Of a DNA stretch of 64,000 nucleotides, positions 50,429 to 59,404 are shown piece by piece. Each line of letters begins with the position of its first letter. Position 1 is the stretch's first letter. Source of the DNA: Candidatus Bathycorpusculum sp. (GTDB lineage: Archaea; Thermoproteota; Bathyarchaeia; Bathyarchaeales; Bathycorpusculaceae); NCBI GenBank assembly GCA_009778385.1, contig WRJX01000103.1, forward strand, positions 24,056 to 88,055, in the 5' to 3' direction. The notes under the pieces were generated by a model. It was not told where the DNA came from. It was given only the letters and a program-made list of their open reading frames with translations, and made no database searches. The position numbers and the translations under genes were made by a program.

Positions 50429-50887
50429 ATGGTTAACGCTAAAGAAGAGCAGCAAACAGTTCAAGAAATGGACGAATTACTGGAAGAACCAGAAGAACTC
50501 AAAACTGAACAAGAAATTATGCCCGCAGAAACTGTGGAAGAACCAAAAGAAGCTGAAACAAAAGCTGAAAAGCCAAAAAAGAAAAAGAAAGGCGACGACA
50601 TAGTCGAAGAAAGAATATACACTATACCTCTTCAAAAGGCTTTAGTTCGTCCACCAAAGAAACGTGCTCCACGCGCAATGCAATTGGTCAAACTTTTTGT
50701 AGCAAAACACATGAAGATGGCCACAACAGTTTCCGATGAAGAGGATGAACTGCCACAGTTAATCGTAACTCAAGAAGTTAACGAAAAAATCTGGAGCAAA
50801 GGTATAGAGAAGCCGCCACGTAAAATCCGCGTCCGTGTAACCAAGGATAGAGACGGAAACATTACTGTCCACTTAGCAGAAGCCTAA
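50429..50887 (+). CDS. rpl31e: large-subunit ribosomal protein L31e (eL31) with acidic N-terminal extension
   Basis: The C-terminal 90 residues are L31e: VEERIYTIPLQKALVRPPKK, then RAPRAMQLVKLFVAKHMKMA and EKIWSKGIEKPPRKIRVRVT. A Glu/Lys-rich extension of about 58 residues precedes it (MVNAKEEQQTVQEMDELLEE, then KPKKKKKGDD). Ordinary archaeal L31e is about 80-90 residues, so the extension is unusual; it might bind rRNA or another factor on the ribosome surface near the exit tunnel. The gene lies 15 bases after L39e. Confidence 0.93.
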   Translation: MVNAKEEQQTVQEMDELLEEPEELKTEQEIMPAETVEEPKEAETKAEKPKKKKKGDDIVEERIYTIPLQKALVRPPKKRAPRAMQLVKLFVAKHMKMATTVSDEEDELPQLIVTQEVNEKIWSKGIEKPPRKIRVRVTKDRDGNITVHLAEA

Positions 50888-51373
50888 TAAACGGCTCTCA
50901 AACTTTTCTCCTCCAATTTAAAATTTTTCAAAATATTTCAGTAAACACTATTTTGCACATTTACATCATTAGTTGCCTAAAAGTTGATTCATCAAACAAC
51001 ATACACTCAAATGTATCTTTCATTCCATGTAAACGGTATATTTACAAAACAGGAAAGAAAAAAATCAGTGACTTTTTTACAATACACGTAAAAGACGGTT
51101 ATAGTTGATGCTCAGGTTTGACTAAAGTTTGAACGAAACGTTTTCAAAGCTGCCCCGTATAGGTTATCTGATTGGTACTAAATAAAAAATTCAGCCAACC
51201 CTCAGTAGATGAAGTTTAAAAAACTTGGTTATTTTGCGAAGATTTAAATGTGTGAATCTGAATTTACAGTTCGAAAATGTAGGTGGCAAAATTTGAAAAG
51301 TTATTTCTCAATTAGAGCATTGTGTTATACTTTGCGTTGTTTTGCGCCTAAACAGCTTAGGATTGGGTAGTCT
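50888..51373. other. gap without recognised gene
   Basis: About 490 AT-rich bases separate L31e from aIF6, which in many archaea are adjacent. No ORF, hairpin of note or mobile remnant is recognisable. A promoter for the aIF6-LX-prefoldin-FtsY operon is expected within it. Confidence 0.35.
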
Positions 51374-52054
51374 TTGACCGTTTACTTATCAAGCATAGTT
51401 GGAAGTGCCAGCATAGGTGTATACTCGCTGGCAACAGAAAGCATAGTAATGATTCCGCGTATGGTGCCAAAAAAGAAGGCTCAGGAATTTGCTGATTGGT
51501 TAGAAGTAAAATTAGCTTATACCTCTATCAGCGGATCCGTGTTAATTGGCGCTCTTGCATGTGTGAACTCTAATGGTATGTTGCTTCCAAACTCTATTAG
51601 AGAAGAAGAATTAACCGAAATTCGTAGTGTTTTCGACGGAACAATAACTCTTATGGAAACCAAAAAAACTGCATTTGGCAACTTGGTCTTAACAAGTGAC
51701 AAAGGCGCCGTTGCTGATCCACGCCTAAAAGAAGCTGATATTAAAAAAATCGCTGAAGCCCTTGGCGTAGAAGTGTTACAGACTGAAATCGCTGGGTTGC
51801 CTTACGTGGGTTCTTTAGCTACCGCTACAAACAAAGGTGTGCTTGCTCATCCATTATTGAAAGATGAGGAACGCAAAATTCTAGAGCAAGCCTTCAAGGT
51901 GCCAGTCGACGTCGGCACAATCAACTGCGGTATTCCTTATGTTGGCACAGGTTTAATCGCAAATAGTCGTAGTGCTGTTGCTGGTTCTATGACAACTGGA
52001 CCCGAGATGTTTATAATTGGGAATGCATTGGATGTTGTACAGGAAGTAGAATAA
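51374..52054 (+). CDS. eif6: translation initiation factor 6 (aIF6)
   Basis: aIF6 binds the 50S subunit and prevents premature joining with 30S. The five-fold pseudosymmetric repeats are visible as SIGVYSLATESIVMIPRMVP, CVNSNGMLLPNSIREEELTE, LTSDKGAVADPRLKEADIKK, ATNKGVLAHPLLKDEERKIL and IANSRSAVAGSMTTGPEM. The length, 226 residues, is normal. TTG 51374 is the start. It is followed without a gap by LX. Confidence 0.96.
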   Translation: MTVYLSSIVGSASIGVYSLATESIVMIPRMVPKKKAQEFADWLEVKLAYTSISGSVLIGALACVNSNGMLLPNSIREEELTEIRSVFDGTITLMETKKTAFGNLVLTSDKGAVADPRLKEADIKKIAEALGVEVLQTEIAGLPYVGSLATATNKGVLAHPLLKDEERKILEQAFKVPVDVGTINCGIPYVGTGLIANSRSAVAGSMTTGPEMFIIGNALDVVQEVE

Positions 52055-52282
52055 ATGAAAGTTTTCAGAGTAACTGGCGAAATAAACAAGCCTAACTTAG
52101 CAACATCATTCGCTAAAGAAATCTTGGCAGAAAAAAGCGAACACGCTATCGAGAAAGTCTATACAGAACTAGGCAGCAAACACCGCGTAAAAAGATTCCA
52201 AATAAAAATTGAAGCTTCAACAGAAGTTCCAGTAGACGAAATCGAAAACGAAATCCTTAAGAAAATAGTTCTTGGGGAGTAA
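52055..52282 (+). CDS. rplX: ribosomal protein LX (L18Ae/eL20 archaeal form)
   Basis: The 75-residue protein starts MKVFRVTGEINKPNLATSFA, with HAIEKVYTELGSKHRVKRFQ and an acidic end. This matches archaeal LX, half of eukaryotic L18A. Its start codon directly follows the aIF6 stop codon, and prefoldin alpha follows after five bases. This aIF6-LX-pfdA-ftsY order is conserved across archaea and confirms the identification. Confidence 0.92.
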   Translation: MKVFRVTGEINKPNLATSFAKEILAEKSEHAIEKVYTELGSKHRVKRFQIKIEASTEVPVDEIENEILKKIVLGE

Positions 52283-52287
52283 ACGTT

Positions 52288-52728
52288 TTGACGGCTAGAA
52301 GCAGTCAAGAAGAAGAACTTAGAAAATTAAGCGTAGAAATGCGTTACTTGGAACAGACAGCTGATGCTCTACAACAGCGAATCAGCATGGTAAATGCAGC
52401 GTTAACTGACTTAACATATGCTAACGCAACACTCGAAGGTATCGAGCAGGAAAAAGAAAATGCTGAAATGCTTGTACCAATCGGCGGAAGCTCCTATGTG
52501 CAAGTAAAACTTGCCGACCCTGACAAAGTAATAGTTGGATTAGGTGCTGGTGTTTCAGTGGAGAAATCTTTGGTCGATGCAAAAGCAATCATTAAAGAAC
52601 GATTAGACGAACTTGAAAAAACTCTACAATCTGCACAGACGCAATTCAGTCAAGTTGCCGAACGCATAAACTCTGGTCGAGGCAGAATGGAAAGTTTACT
52701 TGCCACCGTAAGACAAGGGAACGCTTAA
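52288..52728 (+). CDS. pfdA: prefoldin subunit alpha
   Basis: Prefoldin alpha forms the centre of the jellyfish-shaped chaperone that hands unfolded proteins to the thermosome. The first coiled coil (SSQEEELRKLSVEMRYLEQT, then ADALQQRISMVNAALTDLTY) leads to the beta-hairpin core (EMLVPIGGSSYVQVKLADPD, KVIVGLGAGVSVEKS) and a second coil. A TTG start is used. It has 146 residues and is followed by ftsY after four bases. Confidence 0.93.
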   Translation: MTARSSQEEELRKLSVEMRYLEQTADALQQRISMVNAALTDLTYANATLEGIEQEKENAEMLVPIGGSSYVQVKLADPDKVIVGLGAGVSVEKSLVDAKAIIKERLDELEKTLQSAQTQFSQVAERINSGRGRMESLLATVRQGNA

Positions 52729-52732
52729 GTGT

Positions 52733-53638
52733 ATGTTTGAAAAGCTCAAGTCTGGTTTTAAAGGTCTAGTTTCAAAAGTAACAACAGCTGAGCTTAAAGC
52801 AGATAATCTTAAGCCTATTTTATCCGATTTTAAACTTAATTTAGCTGAAAATGATGTAGCTTTTCCAGTTGCAGACAAAATCTGCGATGAACTGGAGAAG
52901 CGTCTTACTGGATCTCCGATTAAGCGTCTTGATGACCGTAAAAAACTTGTAGAAGACAACCTGCGTCAGGTGTTACTTGAAGTTTTAGAAACCAACAATC
53001 GTATTGATCTGATGGAAAAAATTTCTGAGAAACGCAAAAAGGTTGAACCATTTGTTCTAATGTTTGTCGGAATTAATGGCACAGGAAAAACAACTACGAT
53101 TGCCAAAGTTGCTCAGTTCCTACGTGAAAAAGGTTACTCCGTAGTCTTGGCGGGTGCCGACACTTACCGTGCGGGCTCAATTGAGCAACTTGAAGAACAC
53201 GGACGACGTTTAGGCATACGAGTAATTAAACACACTTATGGTGCTGATCCTGCTGCTGTAGCCTTTGACACAATTAACCATGCTAAAGCACATGGAATAA
53301 ATGTTGTCTTAATCGACACAGCTGGCAGAATGCAAACCAATCAGAACCTCATGAATGAACTCGCCAAAGTCAAACGTGTCGTAAAACCTGATTTGGTAAT
53401 TTTCACAGTTGACTCCCTGATTGGTAACGATGCAGTAATGCAAGCTGAAGAATTCAACAGGGCAATAGGTATTGACGCAACCATATTAACCAAAGTTGAT
53501 GCTGACGTCAAAGGAGGTTCATCTTTAAGCGTAACCTACGTTACCCAAAAACCAATCTTATTCATTGGGGTAGGTCAAACGTATAAGGACTTGGAAACTT
53601 TTGACCCTGAAAAATTCGTTAAAATGATACTCCGCTAA
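52733..53638 (+). CDS. ftsY: signal recognition particle receptor FtsY
   Basis: FtsY is the membrane-associated GTPase that receives ribosome-SRP complexes. The N-terminal NG-domain helices lead into the G1 motif FVGINGTGKTTTIAKVAQFL. AGADTYRAGSIEQLEEHGRR follows, then IDTAGRMQTNQNLMNELAKV (G3), TILTKVDADVKGGSSLSVTY (G4) and ILFIGVGQTYKDLETFDP. The protein is 301 residues, so the acidic A domain is absent, as usual in archaea. It is last in the aIF6-LX-pfdA-ftsY operon. Confidence 0.96.
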   Translation: MFEKLKSGFKGLVSKVTTAELKADNLKPILSDFKLNLAENDVAFPVADKICDELEKRLTGSPIKRLDDRKKLVEDNLRQVLLEVLETNNRIDLMEKISEKRKKVEPFVLMFVGINGTGKTTTIAKVAQFLREKGYSVVLAGADTYRAGSIEQLEEHGRRLGIRVIKHTYGADPAAVAFDTINHAKAHGINVVLIDTAGRMQTNQNLMNELAKVKRVVKPDLVIFTVDSLIGNDAVMQAEEFNRAIGIDATILTKVDADVKGGSSLSVTYVTQKPILFIGVGQTYKDLETFDPEKFVKMILR

Positions 53639-53826
53639 CAACTTAAGATTCAAATAGTTATCCGGCAAGAGCAACTTAAACTCTGCCGAAATTTTTTAGT
53701 TATAGTTAGTTAAAATTGTTTTTCAAATTATACAGTGTCTAACGGTAAAGAACAAGATCTTGTTAATGCTTTATGAGTTATCAGCTAGTGTATTAACGGA
53801 AATGTCGGTCCTATTTACTCGTATGT

Positions 53827-54291
53827 TTATGGCTCTTCTATGTTGGCAAGTTCAAAACGGATTTTTGCCGGATAAATCCAAAACATGTTGATAAAGTTTT
53901 CAATTTTTTGATCAACATCTAAAACTTCAAAAAAATTGGTGTACTCCCTGTCTATATTTTCAACGTTAGTAGATGTGTACACATTTAGATCAACTATGTA
54001 CCCTTTTTCTGTTGATAAACTTTCAAACAAATCCTTTTCTTTCACTTCAATGGTAAACGGTAGGTTAGTTAAAATGTCTAAAACAGCCATTTTATGAACG
54101 TTAACATTTTTGGCTTTAATAATTATTAATCTACGATCTGTTATACGGTAATTCCATTCAGCAGAATCAGAACGACTCAAAGAAGCAGACATGTTATCCC
54201 TACTGTAAACTATTCTATTCAAGTGCATAAAACTGTGTGGTTGCCTATCAACAGTCACATAGCCCAAATACTTTGTTTGTACTAAGTGCAT
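53827..54291 (-). CDS. uncharacterised protein at the end of the hydrogenase operon
   Basis: The 154-residue protein starts MHLVQTKYLGYVTVDRQPHS and has mixed alpha/beta character, with ITDRRLIIIKAKNVNVHKMA and FINMFWIYPAKIRFELANIE at the end. It follows the hydrogenase large subunit by 42 bases on the same strand and is probably co-transcribed. It lacks the GxGNxLxxDD motif of NiFe-hydrogenase maturation proteases, so it is not the expected HycI/HoxW peptidase. It has no cysteine, so no iron-sulphur site. Function is unknown; an accessory or unrelated role is possible. Confidence 0.6.
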   Translation of the reverse strand: MHLVQTKYLGYVTVDRQPHSFMHLNRIVYSRDNMSASLSRSDSAEWNYRITDRRLIIIKAKNVNVHKMAVLDILTNLPFTIEVKEKDLFESLSTEKGYIVDLNVYTSTNVENIDREYTNFFEVLDVDQKIENFINMFWIYPAKIRFELANIEEP

Positions 54292-54333
54292 GAAAATAAC
54301 GGATTAAAAAAATGAAAAAAAACAAAAAATGGA

Positions 54334-55773
54334 TTATCTGATTTGTCGATCTAGCAGGTTTCCGTTTGAGTCAAAAAGTTTAATGTCTAATGCCATTTGA
54401 CCAACTGCATGAGTTGCGCAGCTTAGACATGGGTCAAATGCACGGATAACTGCTTCGACGCGGTTAAGCATGCCTTCTTGTAACTGTTGAGTTTTTACGT
54501 ATTTTTTGGCTACTTGTGTTACTGCCATGTTGTATGCGATGTTGTTGTGTTCTGTTGCGATGATCATGTTGTTCCAAGTTATTCTGCCTTGAGGGTCAAC
54601 TTTGTAGTGGTGAATTAAGGTTCCTCTTGGTGCTTCTGCTACACCTACACCTTCGTAATTGTTAACCATAGCTCTTGAGGTAACATGTTCAGAGAGAATT
54701 TCTGGATCTTCAAGCAATTTTTTGGCAGTTTCAATACAGAACAGGGTTTCAATCAGTCTTGCGTAGTGGTAATGGAATGTGCTTTGTACAACACCGTTTT
54801 TGCCAAGTTTCTTGAACTCTTTAAACTCCTCATCGGCAAGAGGTGTTCCACAGTGTGAAGCAACATTTAATCTTGCTAATGGTCCAACACGGTATGCACC
54901 CTCTGGATATCCAATCGCTTTGAAGTATGGGAATTTCATAAATGTGTACGGTTCAACTGCTTCGCCGATAAACTCTTGATACCGTAAGGGATCAACACAT
55001 TCAGCTGCTATGTTACCATCTTTATCCACTATACGCAATTTACCATCGTAATGTTCTAAGCCGCCGTCAGGATTAACTAAACCCATATAATACGAGGGAA
55101 AATTGCCAAAATTCTCAACTTCATCGCCAAAGCCATCAAGCATTTGCTTAAATTTTGCCAAAGTATTTTGGGTGATTTCTAACGCTTCCGGTAACTCGTT
55201 TCGCAAATAATCTACACGTTCAAGCGTTAGAGGCCATTTTACGCCGCCAGGTTGAATCCAGTCACTTGAATGAATGCGTTTGCCTGCAACTTTTTCGATT
55301 AATTCTTGACCGAAACGGCGCAGTTTTATGCCTTGCAATGCTATGTCTGGCTGTTTTTCTATTAAGCCAAAGATGTTGCGTGATACTGGGTCTGAGTCAA
55401 AACCAAGTAGCAGGTCTGGTGAGGACAGATGGAAAAAGTTTAGTGCATGTGACTGTATGAGTTGACCCATATGCATTAGATGTCTTAGCATGATTGCGGT
55501 TTTTGGCGGCGTTACACCGACGATGGCATCACAGGCTTTAGCGGACGCGAGTAAGTGACTTACTGGACAGATTCCACATGACCTGCTAGTTATTGACGGC
55601 ATTTCATAGTATGGTCTACCTTCCGTGAATTTTTCAAAGCCTCGGAAATCTACAACTTTGAATTGCGCTTCTTTTACTGTGTCATCTGAGTTTAACAATA
55701 TATTTACTTGAGCGTGCCCTTCAATACGTGTAACTGGGCTGATTACAATTTTCTTTTCAAATGTTTTATCCAT
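54334..55773 (-). CDS. hoxH: NiFe hydrogenase large subunit (group 3, HoxH/MvhA type)
   Basis: The catalytic subunit oxidises or produces H2 at the NiFe centre. The N-terminal motif [13 protein letters not shown] (Arg64, Cys66, Cys69, His73) and C-terminal DPCLSCATH (Cys449, Cys452, His455) supply the four nickel-binding cysteines. The start [14 protein letters not shown] is characteristic. The 24 residues after His455 would be removed by a maturation protease, but no such gene lies nearby. The length is 479 residues. The gene overlaps the small subunit by eight bases and is the fifth of a hoxE-F-U-Y-H-type operon. Confidence 0.93.
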   Translation of the reverse strand: MDKTFEKKIVISPVTRIEGHAQVNILLNSDDTVKEAQFKVVDFRGFEKFTEGRPYYEMPSITSRSCGICPVSHLLASAKACDAIVGVTPPKTAIMLRHLMHMGQLIQSHALNFFHLSSPDLLLGFDSDPVSRNIFGLIEKQPDIALQGIKLRRFGQELIEKVAGKRIHSSDWIQPGGVKWPLTLERVDYLRNELPEALEITQNTLAKFKQMLDGFGDEVENFGNFPSYYMGLVNPDGGLEHYDGKLRIVDKDGNIAAECVDPLRYQEFIGEAVEPYTFMKFPYFKAIGYPEGAYRVGPLARLNVASHCGTPLADEEFKEFKKLGKNGVVQSTFHYHYARLIETLFCIETAKKLLEDPEILSEHVTSRAMVNNYEGVGVAEAPRGTLIHHYKVDPQGRITWNNMIIATEHNNIAYNMAVTQVAKKYVKTQQLQEGMLNRVEAVIRAFDPCLSCATHAVGQMALDIKLFDSNGNLLDRQIR

Positions 55774-56305
55774 ATTTTGCTCTGCCCTCCATGCTAGGTG
55801 TCCTGCCTGACAGCAGTTCAGTTAATACATAATTTATTAAATCAGCTGATGGTGGACAACCTGGAATGTAGAAGTCAACTTTAACAATTTCATGCAATGG
55901 TCTTGCCTTAATTAACAATTTAGGAACCATGTTTGGTATTGCAGCCTGCAAATCCTCAGGTGCCTTATATGCACGTTCCAACACAGCCATGTCACTGTTA
56001 TTCCAAGAATTCCGTAACGCTGCAACATTACCGCTGACAGCGCAGTCACCAAGCGAGACAAGTACACGTGTTCTTGTCCGCACTTTCTTTAGCATTTCAA
56101 GTTGTTCCTCATTTGCTACTGCGCCTTCAATAAGTGTTACATCAACATTTTCAGGGAACTCTTTGACGTCTGCTATTGGACTGTGGACAATTTGAATTTT
56201 TTTGGCTAACTCGATTAATCTCTCGTCTTGATCAAGAAAAGACATATGACATCCTGAGCAGCCGCTAAGCCATACTGTTGCGACTCTTGTTTTTTTTGCA
56301 CTCAT
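55766..56305 (-). CDS. hoxY: NiFe hydrogenase small subunit (HoxY type)
   Basis: The 179-residue subunit carries only the proximal [4Fe-4S] cluster. ATVWLSGCSGCHMSFLDQDE (Cys16, Cys19), SLGDCAVSGNVAALRN and FYIPGCPPSADLINYVLTEL supply the four cluster cysteines. The medial and distal clusters of respiratory hydrogenases are absent, as usual for HoxY and MvhG-like proteins. It receives electrons from the HoxFU-like diaphorase module upstream. The start overlaps the stop of the ferredoxin-like gene by four bases. Confidence 0.93.
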   Translation of the reverse strand: MSAKKTRVATVWLSGCSGCHMSFLDQDERLIELAKKIQIVHSPIADVKEFPENVDVTLIEGAVANEEQLEMLKKVRTRTRVLVSLGDCAVSGNVAALRNSWNNSDMAVLERAYKAPEDLQAAIPNMVPKLLIKARPLHEIVKVDFYIPGCPPSADLINYVLTELLSGRTPSMEGRAKYG

Positions 56306-57012
56306 TTACGATTTCTCCTTGCAGTGATGAATTCAGCTACGTCACGGTTTTTAGTTTGAGTAATCGGTTCCCCTTCAATATAAATAGCTCCAACCGGGCA
56401 AACTTTGGCACATTTACGGCAACTCGTACAACTACAAGAATTACCCCAGGATTCGTCTAAATCCATGATAACTTCGGTGTTTTTGCTGCGCAGTTTTAGG
56501 TCCAATGTGTGGACACCTTCAATTTGGTCACAAATGCGGATGCAACGTGTGCAAAGGATGCAACGGTTTCTGTCGATAACCAAAAAGTCATGGGATGAAT
56601 CAATCTGTTCACGCGTAAAGTTTCTCTCAAGAGCTACATGATCAACACCTAACTGATTAGCTAACGCTTGTAGCTCACAGTGATCATTTGCAACGCAAAC
56701 TGCACAGATGTGTACTCGTTCAGCCATGAGCATTTGAACTGCAGTTCTACGGTAATCTTTTAGGCGATCAGAGTTAGTGGTGACTTCCATACCGGGACTT
56801 GCCGGTGTAATACATGCAGGAAAAAGCTTTGGTGAACCCGTAACTTCAACTAAGCATAAACGGCAACCACCATACGGAGTTAAGCCTTCTAAGTCACAGA
56901 GTGTAGGAATTAAGATGCCGTTGTCTTTGGCTGCTTTTAGTATAGTTGTACCTTCAGGAACTGAAATCTGTACTCCGTCAATTTTTAGAGTAATCATAGG
57001 ATTTAAGGTCAT
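56302..57012 (-). CDS. hoxU: HoxU/NuoG-N-like iron-sulphur subunit of the hydrogenase
   Basis: The 236-residue protein carries the N-terminal [2Fe-2S] domain (PTLCDLEGLTPYGGCRLCLV) and the His/Cys-type [4Fe-4S] motif (HICAVCVANDHCELQALANQ). Two further ferredoxin clusters follow (RCILCTRCIRICDQIEG and SCSCTSCRKCAKVCPVGAIY). This is the size and domain order of HoxU. It relays electrons between the flavoprotein HoxF and the hydrogenase small subunit. The start codon lies two bases after the hoxF stop. Confidence 0.93.
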   Translation of the reverse strand: MTLNPMITLKIDGVQISVPEGTTILKAAKDNGILIPTLCDLEGLTPYGGCRLCLVEVTGSPKLFPACITPASPGMEVTTNSDRLKDYRRTAVQMLMAERVHICAVCVANDHCELQALANQLGVDHVALERNFTREQIDSSHDFLVIDRNRCILCTRCIRICDQIEGVHTLDLKLRSKNTEVIMDLDESWGNSCSCTSCRKCAKVCPVGAIYIEGEPITQTKNRDVAEFITARRNRK

Positions 57013-57014
57013 TT

Positions 57015-58655
57015 TTACTCCTCCGCCTTTTCATTTTTAAAGCAGACACCTGCTCTGCATTTTTTATCAACAATATGTTCAAGGTATTCTTCTCGGAAAT
57101 ATCTAAGTGTTGTTAGAATCGGGTTAGGCGCTGTTTGCCCCAGACCACATAGGCTCGCGTTACTAATGTACTCACTTGCCTTCTCTAAAATGTCAATATC
57201 ATTTAATTCACCCTCACCTGTCGTGATTCTATCAAAAATTTCTTTAACACGTGCAAGTCCAGCTCTACAGGGAGTACATTTACCACAAGATTCCTCTATG
57301 CAAAAATCAGTGAAATAACGCGCTGTATCAACCATACATGAATTCTCATTTAACACCACTATACCACCTGAACCCATAATTGCTCCTACTTTCTTTAGTG
57401 AATCATAATCAATTGGCGCTTCAAGCAAGGGCTCAGGCAAACATCCACCTGATGGACCACCGACAAGAACAGATTTGAATTTCTTACCATTTGAAATTCC
57501 TCCACCTATATCATAAACTATTTCACGTAAAGTTATACCCATAGGAACCTCAATTAAACCCGGATTATTGATTTCACCTGTCAACGAAAAACATTTAGTG
57601 CCGGTGCAATTAGGCAAACCAAAACTTTTGAACCACGCCCAACCATTCAACACAATAAGTGGAGCATTAGCTAAGGATTCAACATTTTGAATCAATGTAG
57701 GTTTAGTCCATAAACCCTGATTTGCAGGATATGGCGGTCTAGGACGAGGTTGCGCCCTGCGGCCTTCAACTGAAACTAAAATAGCTGTTTCTTCTCCAGC
57801 AACAAATGCACCTGCACCAAAACGTAATTCAAGGTCAAATTTATGCTGTGTTTCAAGAATATTATCACCCAACAGATTCATGTCTTTTGCTTGGGCAATG
57901 GCTTTCTGCAGAGTCTGAATTGCTAACGGATATTCTGAACGGATGTAAATGTAACCCTTCTGTGCACCAATAGCATAACCTGCAATGAGCATACCCTCAA
58001 TGATCGCGTGAGGATCAGCTTCTGCAAGAGTACGGTTTGCAAAAACTCCCGGATCACCCTCATCAAGATTGGCAACAATATATTTTGGCGTGTTATGTGC
58101 TCTTGCAACTAGACTCCATTTTTGTCCTACCGGAAAACCTGCACCACCTCTGCCACGTAAGCCACTGTTTGTAATTTCATCAACTACTCCCTGTGGTGTC
58201 ATGGTCGCAAGACATTTTGCTAGAGCAAAATAGCCACCTACTGAGATGTAATCTTGAATTCTTGTAGGGTCAATTTTACCCGCATTTCTAAGCACAAGAC
58301 GCTGTTGTTTTTGGAAGTAGCCTTCGTTATTGTAAAGAATTCTTTTCACAGGTTCTCCTAAAACAATGTGTTTCTGAACGATTTCTCGAGCATTTTCAAG
58401 TGTCACACATTGGTAAAGATAGTCTCCAGGGTCAACAAGTACTGCCGGACCAACAGAGCATGTACCTATGCATCCAGTTCTGGCAACTTTACAAATGTTT
58501 TCAACACCAAATTCTTTTACCGCATCTTCAAAGGCTTTAAGCACTTTAAATGCGCCAAACGGTACACAACCGCTTGAGCAGCAAACATTAATGCGGTACT
58601 TGTAGGCTCTTTGGAACTCGTTTTCTTGTTCAGCTATTTTCTGTATATCAGACAG
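57015..58655 (-). CDS. hoxF: HoxF/NuoF-like NAD(P)H diaphorase flavoprotein; N-terminus without canonical start codon
   Basis: The subunit binds FMN and NAD. The N-terminal thioredoxin-like [2Fe-2S] domain reads NVCCSSGCVPFGAFKVLKAF, then VARTGCIGTCSVGPAVLV. GLRGRGGAGFPVGQKWSLVA binds NAD and ANLDEGDPGVFANRTLAEAD binds FMN. ESCGKCTPCRAGLARVKEIF carries a [4Fe-4S] cluster. The only canonical start in this frame is GTG 58544, which would cut off the first two iron-sulphur cysteines. The open frame continues to 58655 with family-like sequence, and only CTG, ACG or ATA codons lie near a GGAGGT at 58668-58673. I extend to CTG 58655 (546 residues). It ends without the C-terminal ferredoxin of bifurcating HydB. 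Confidence 0.9.
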   Translation of the reverse strand: MSDIQKIAEQENEFQRAYKYRINVCCSSGCVPFGAFKVLKAFEDAVKEFGVENICKVARTGCIGTCSVGPAVLVDPGDYLYQCVTLENAREIVQKHIVLGEPVKRILYNNEGYFQKQQRLVLRNAGKIDPTRIQDYISVGGYFALAKCLATMTPQGVVDEITNSGLRGRGGAGFPVGQKWSLVARAHNTPKYIVANLDEGDPGVFANRTLAEADPHAIIEGMLIAGYAIGAQKGYIYIRSEYPLAIQTLQKAIAQAKDMNLLGDNILETQHKFDLELRFGAGAFVAGEETAILVSVEGRRAQPRPRPPYPANQGLWTKPTLIQNVESLANAPLIVLNGWAWFKSFGLPNCTGTKCFSLTGEINNPGLIEVPMGITLREIVYDIGGGISNGKKFKSVLVGGPSGGCLPEPLLEAPIDYDSLKKVGAIMGSGGIVVLNENSCMVDTARYFTDFCIEESCGKCTPCRAGLARVKEIFDRITTGEGELNDIDILEKASEYISNASLCGLGQTAPNPILTTLRYFREEYLEHIVDKKCRAGVCFKNEKAEE

Positions 58656-59139
58656 TTTCGTCTTTTATACCTCCAAGTGTATTTTTGATTTTACTAATCA
58701 CAATCTCTTTGGTTGCTTTGCCAATGACTTGATCATCTATAATAATGGCTGGTGCCATTGCGCAGGCTCCAATACACCGTGTAAATAGAAGCGACAGTTT
58801 GCCGTCAGCTGTTGAACCGCCTCTTTTAAGGTTGAACTCTTTTTCTATAGCCGCTATGATTTGCTCTACACCTTTTACGTAGCAGGCTGTTCCTAAACAT
58901 GCTGTAACTATATGTTCGCCTGGTTTTCTCATTTTGAAGAAACTGTAAAATGTGGTCACGCCATAAACATGACTTGGCGGCAAATTTAGTGATCCTGCAA
59001 TATCCATGAGTAGGTTGCGGTCAAGATAACCATAAATTTCTTGGGCACTGTGCAAAATTTCCAAGAGTGCACTTTCTTGGTAATTATGTTCTTTTAGAAC
59101 TTTTTCAAGTCGTATTCGCCGATTATCACTTGTAGCCAA
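58648..59139 (-). CDS. hoxE: HoxE/NuoE-like [2Fe-2S] subunit
   Basis: The 163-residue thioredoxin-like [2Fe-2S] protein is the NuoE homologue of the diaphorase. The leader helix bundle (ESALLEILHSAQEIYGYLDR), the HVYGVTTFYSFFKMRKPGEH segment and the cluster ligands TACLGTACYVKGVEQI (Cys-x4-Cys) and TRCIGACAMAPAIIID (Cys-x3-Cys) are all present. A TTG start at 59139 is used. It overlaps the N-terminus of hoxF by eight bases and is the first gene of the five-gene hydrogenase operon. Confidence 0.93.
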   Translation of the reverse strand: MATSDNRRIRLEKVLKEHNYQESALLEILHSAQEIYGYLDRNLLMDIAGSLNLPPSHVYGVTTFYSFFKMRKPGEHIVTACLGTACYVKGVEQIIAAIEKEFNLKRGGSTADGKLSLLFTRCIGACAMAPAIIIDDQVIGKATKEIVISKIKNTLGGIKDETV

Positions 59140-59404
59140 ACAGTGTGGTCTCCAAATAGTAATTTAACACTGTTAATTAGATGGTAGATTCTTTAAAAAT
59201 GTATTGTGCTTTAAAAATGATGGATAATGAATGACTGTTTTAACTGAAAACATTACCAAAAACAGAAAAAGTCGTCTATACTGCTTGCTATATGCGGTTA
59301 TATACGGCCTTTAGGCGTTCTTTGTTGGAAATAGTGGGGAACTCTTATCTAATAGTCACATTACACAAGTGTAAATAGCTTTCATTAACTGAGAGGGGCA
59401 TGAA
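59140..59404. promoter_or_regulatory. divergent promoter region between the hydrogenase operon and paaK-iorAB
   Basis: The 265 bases between the divergent starts contain no ORF. Plausible TATA elements include GGTTATATACGG (59297-59308) and TAAATAGC (59371-59378) for the plus strand. TTTAAAAATG sequences (near 59192 and 59210) may serve the minus strand. Shared regulation of the two operons is inferred from their arrangement. Confidence 0.4.

Noticed and set aside
53827..54291. Hydrogenase maturation protease
   Set aside because: No GxGNxLxxDD motif or conserved metal-binding Asp/His pattern of HycI/HoxW is present.
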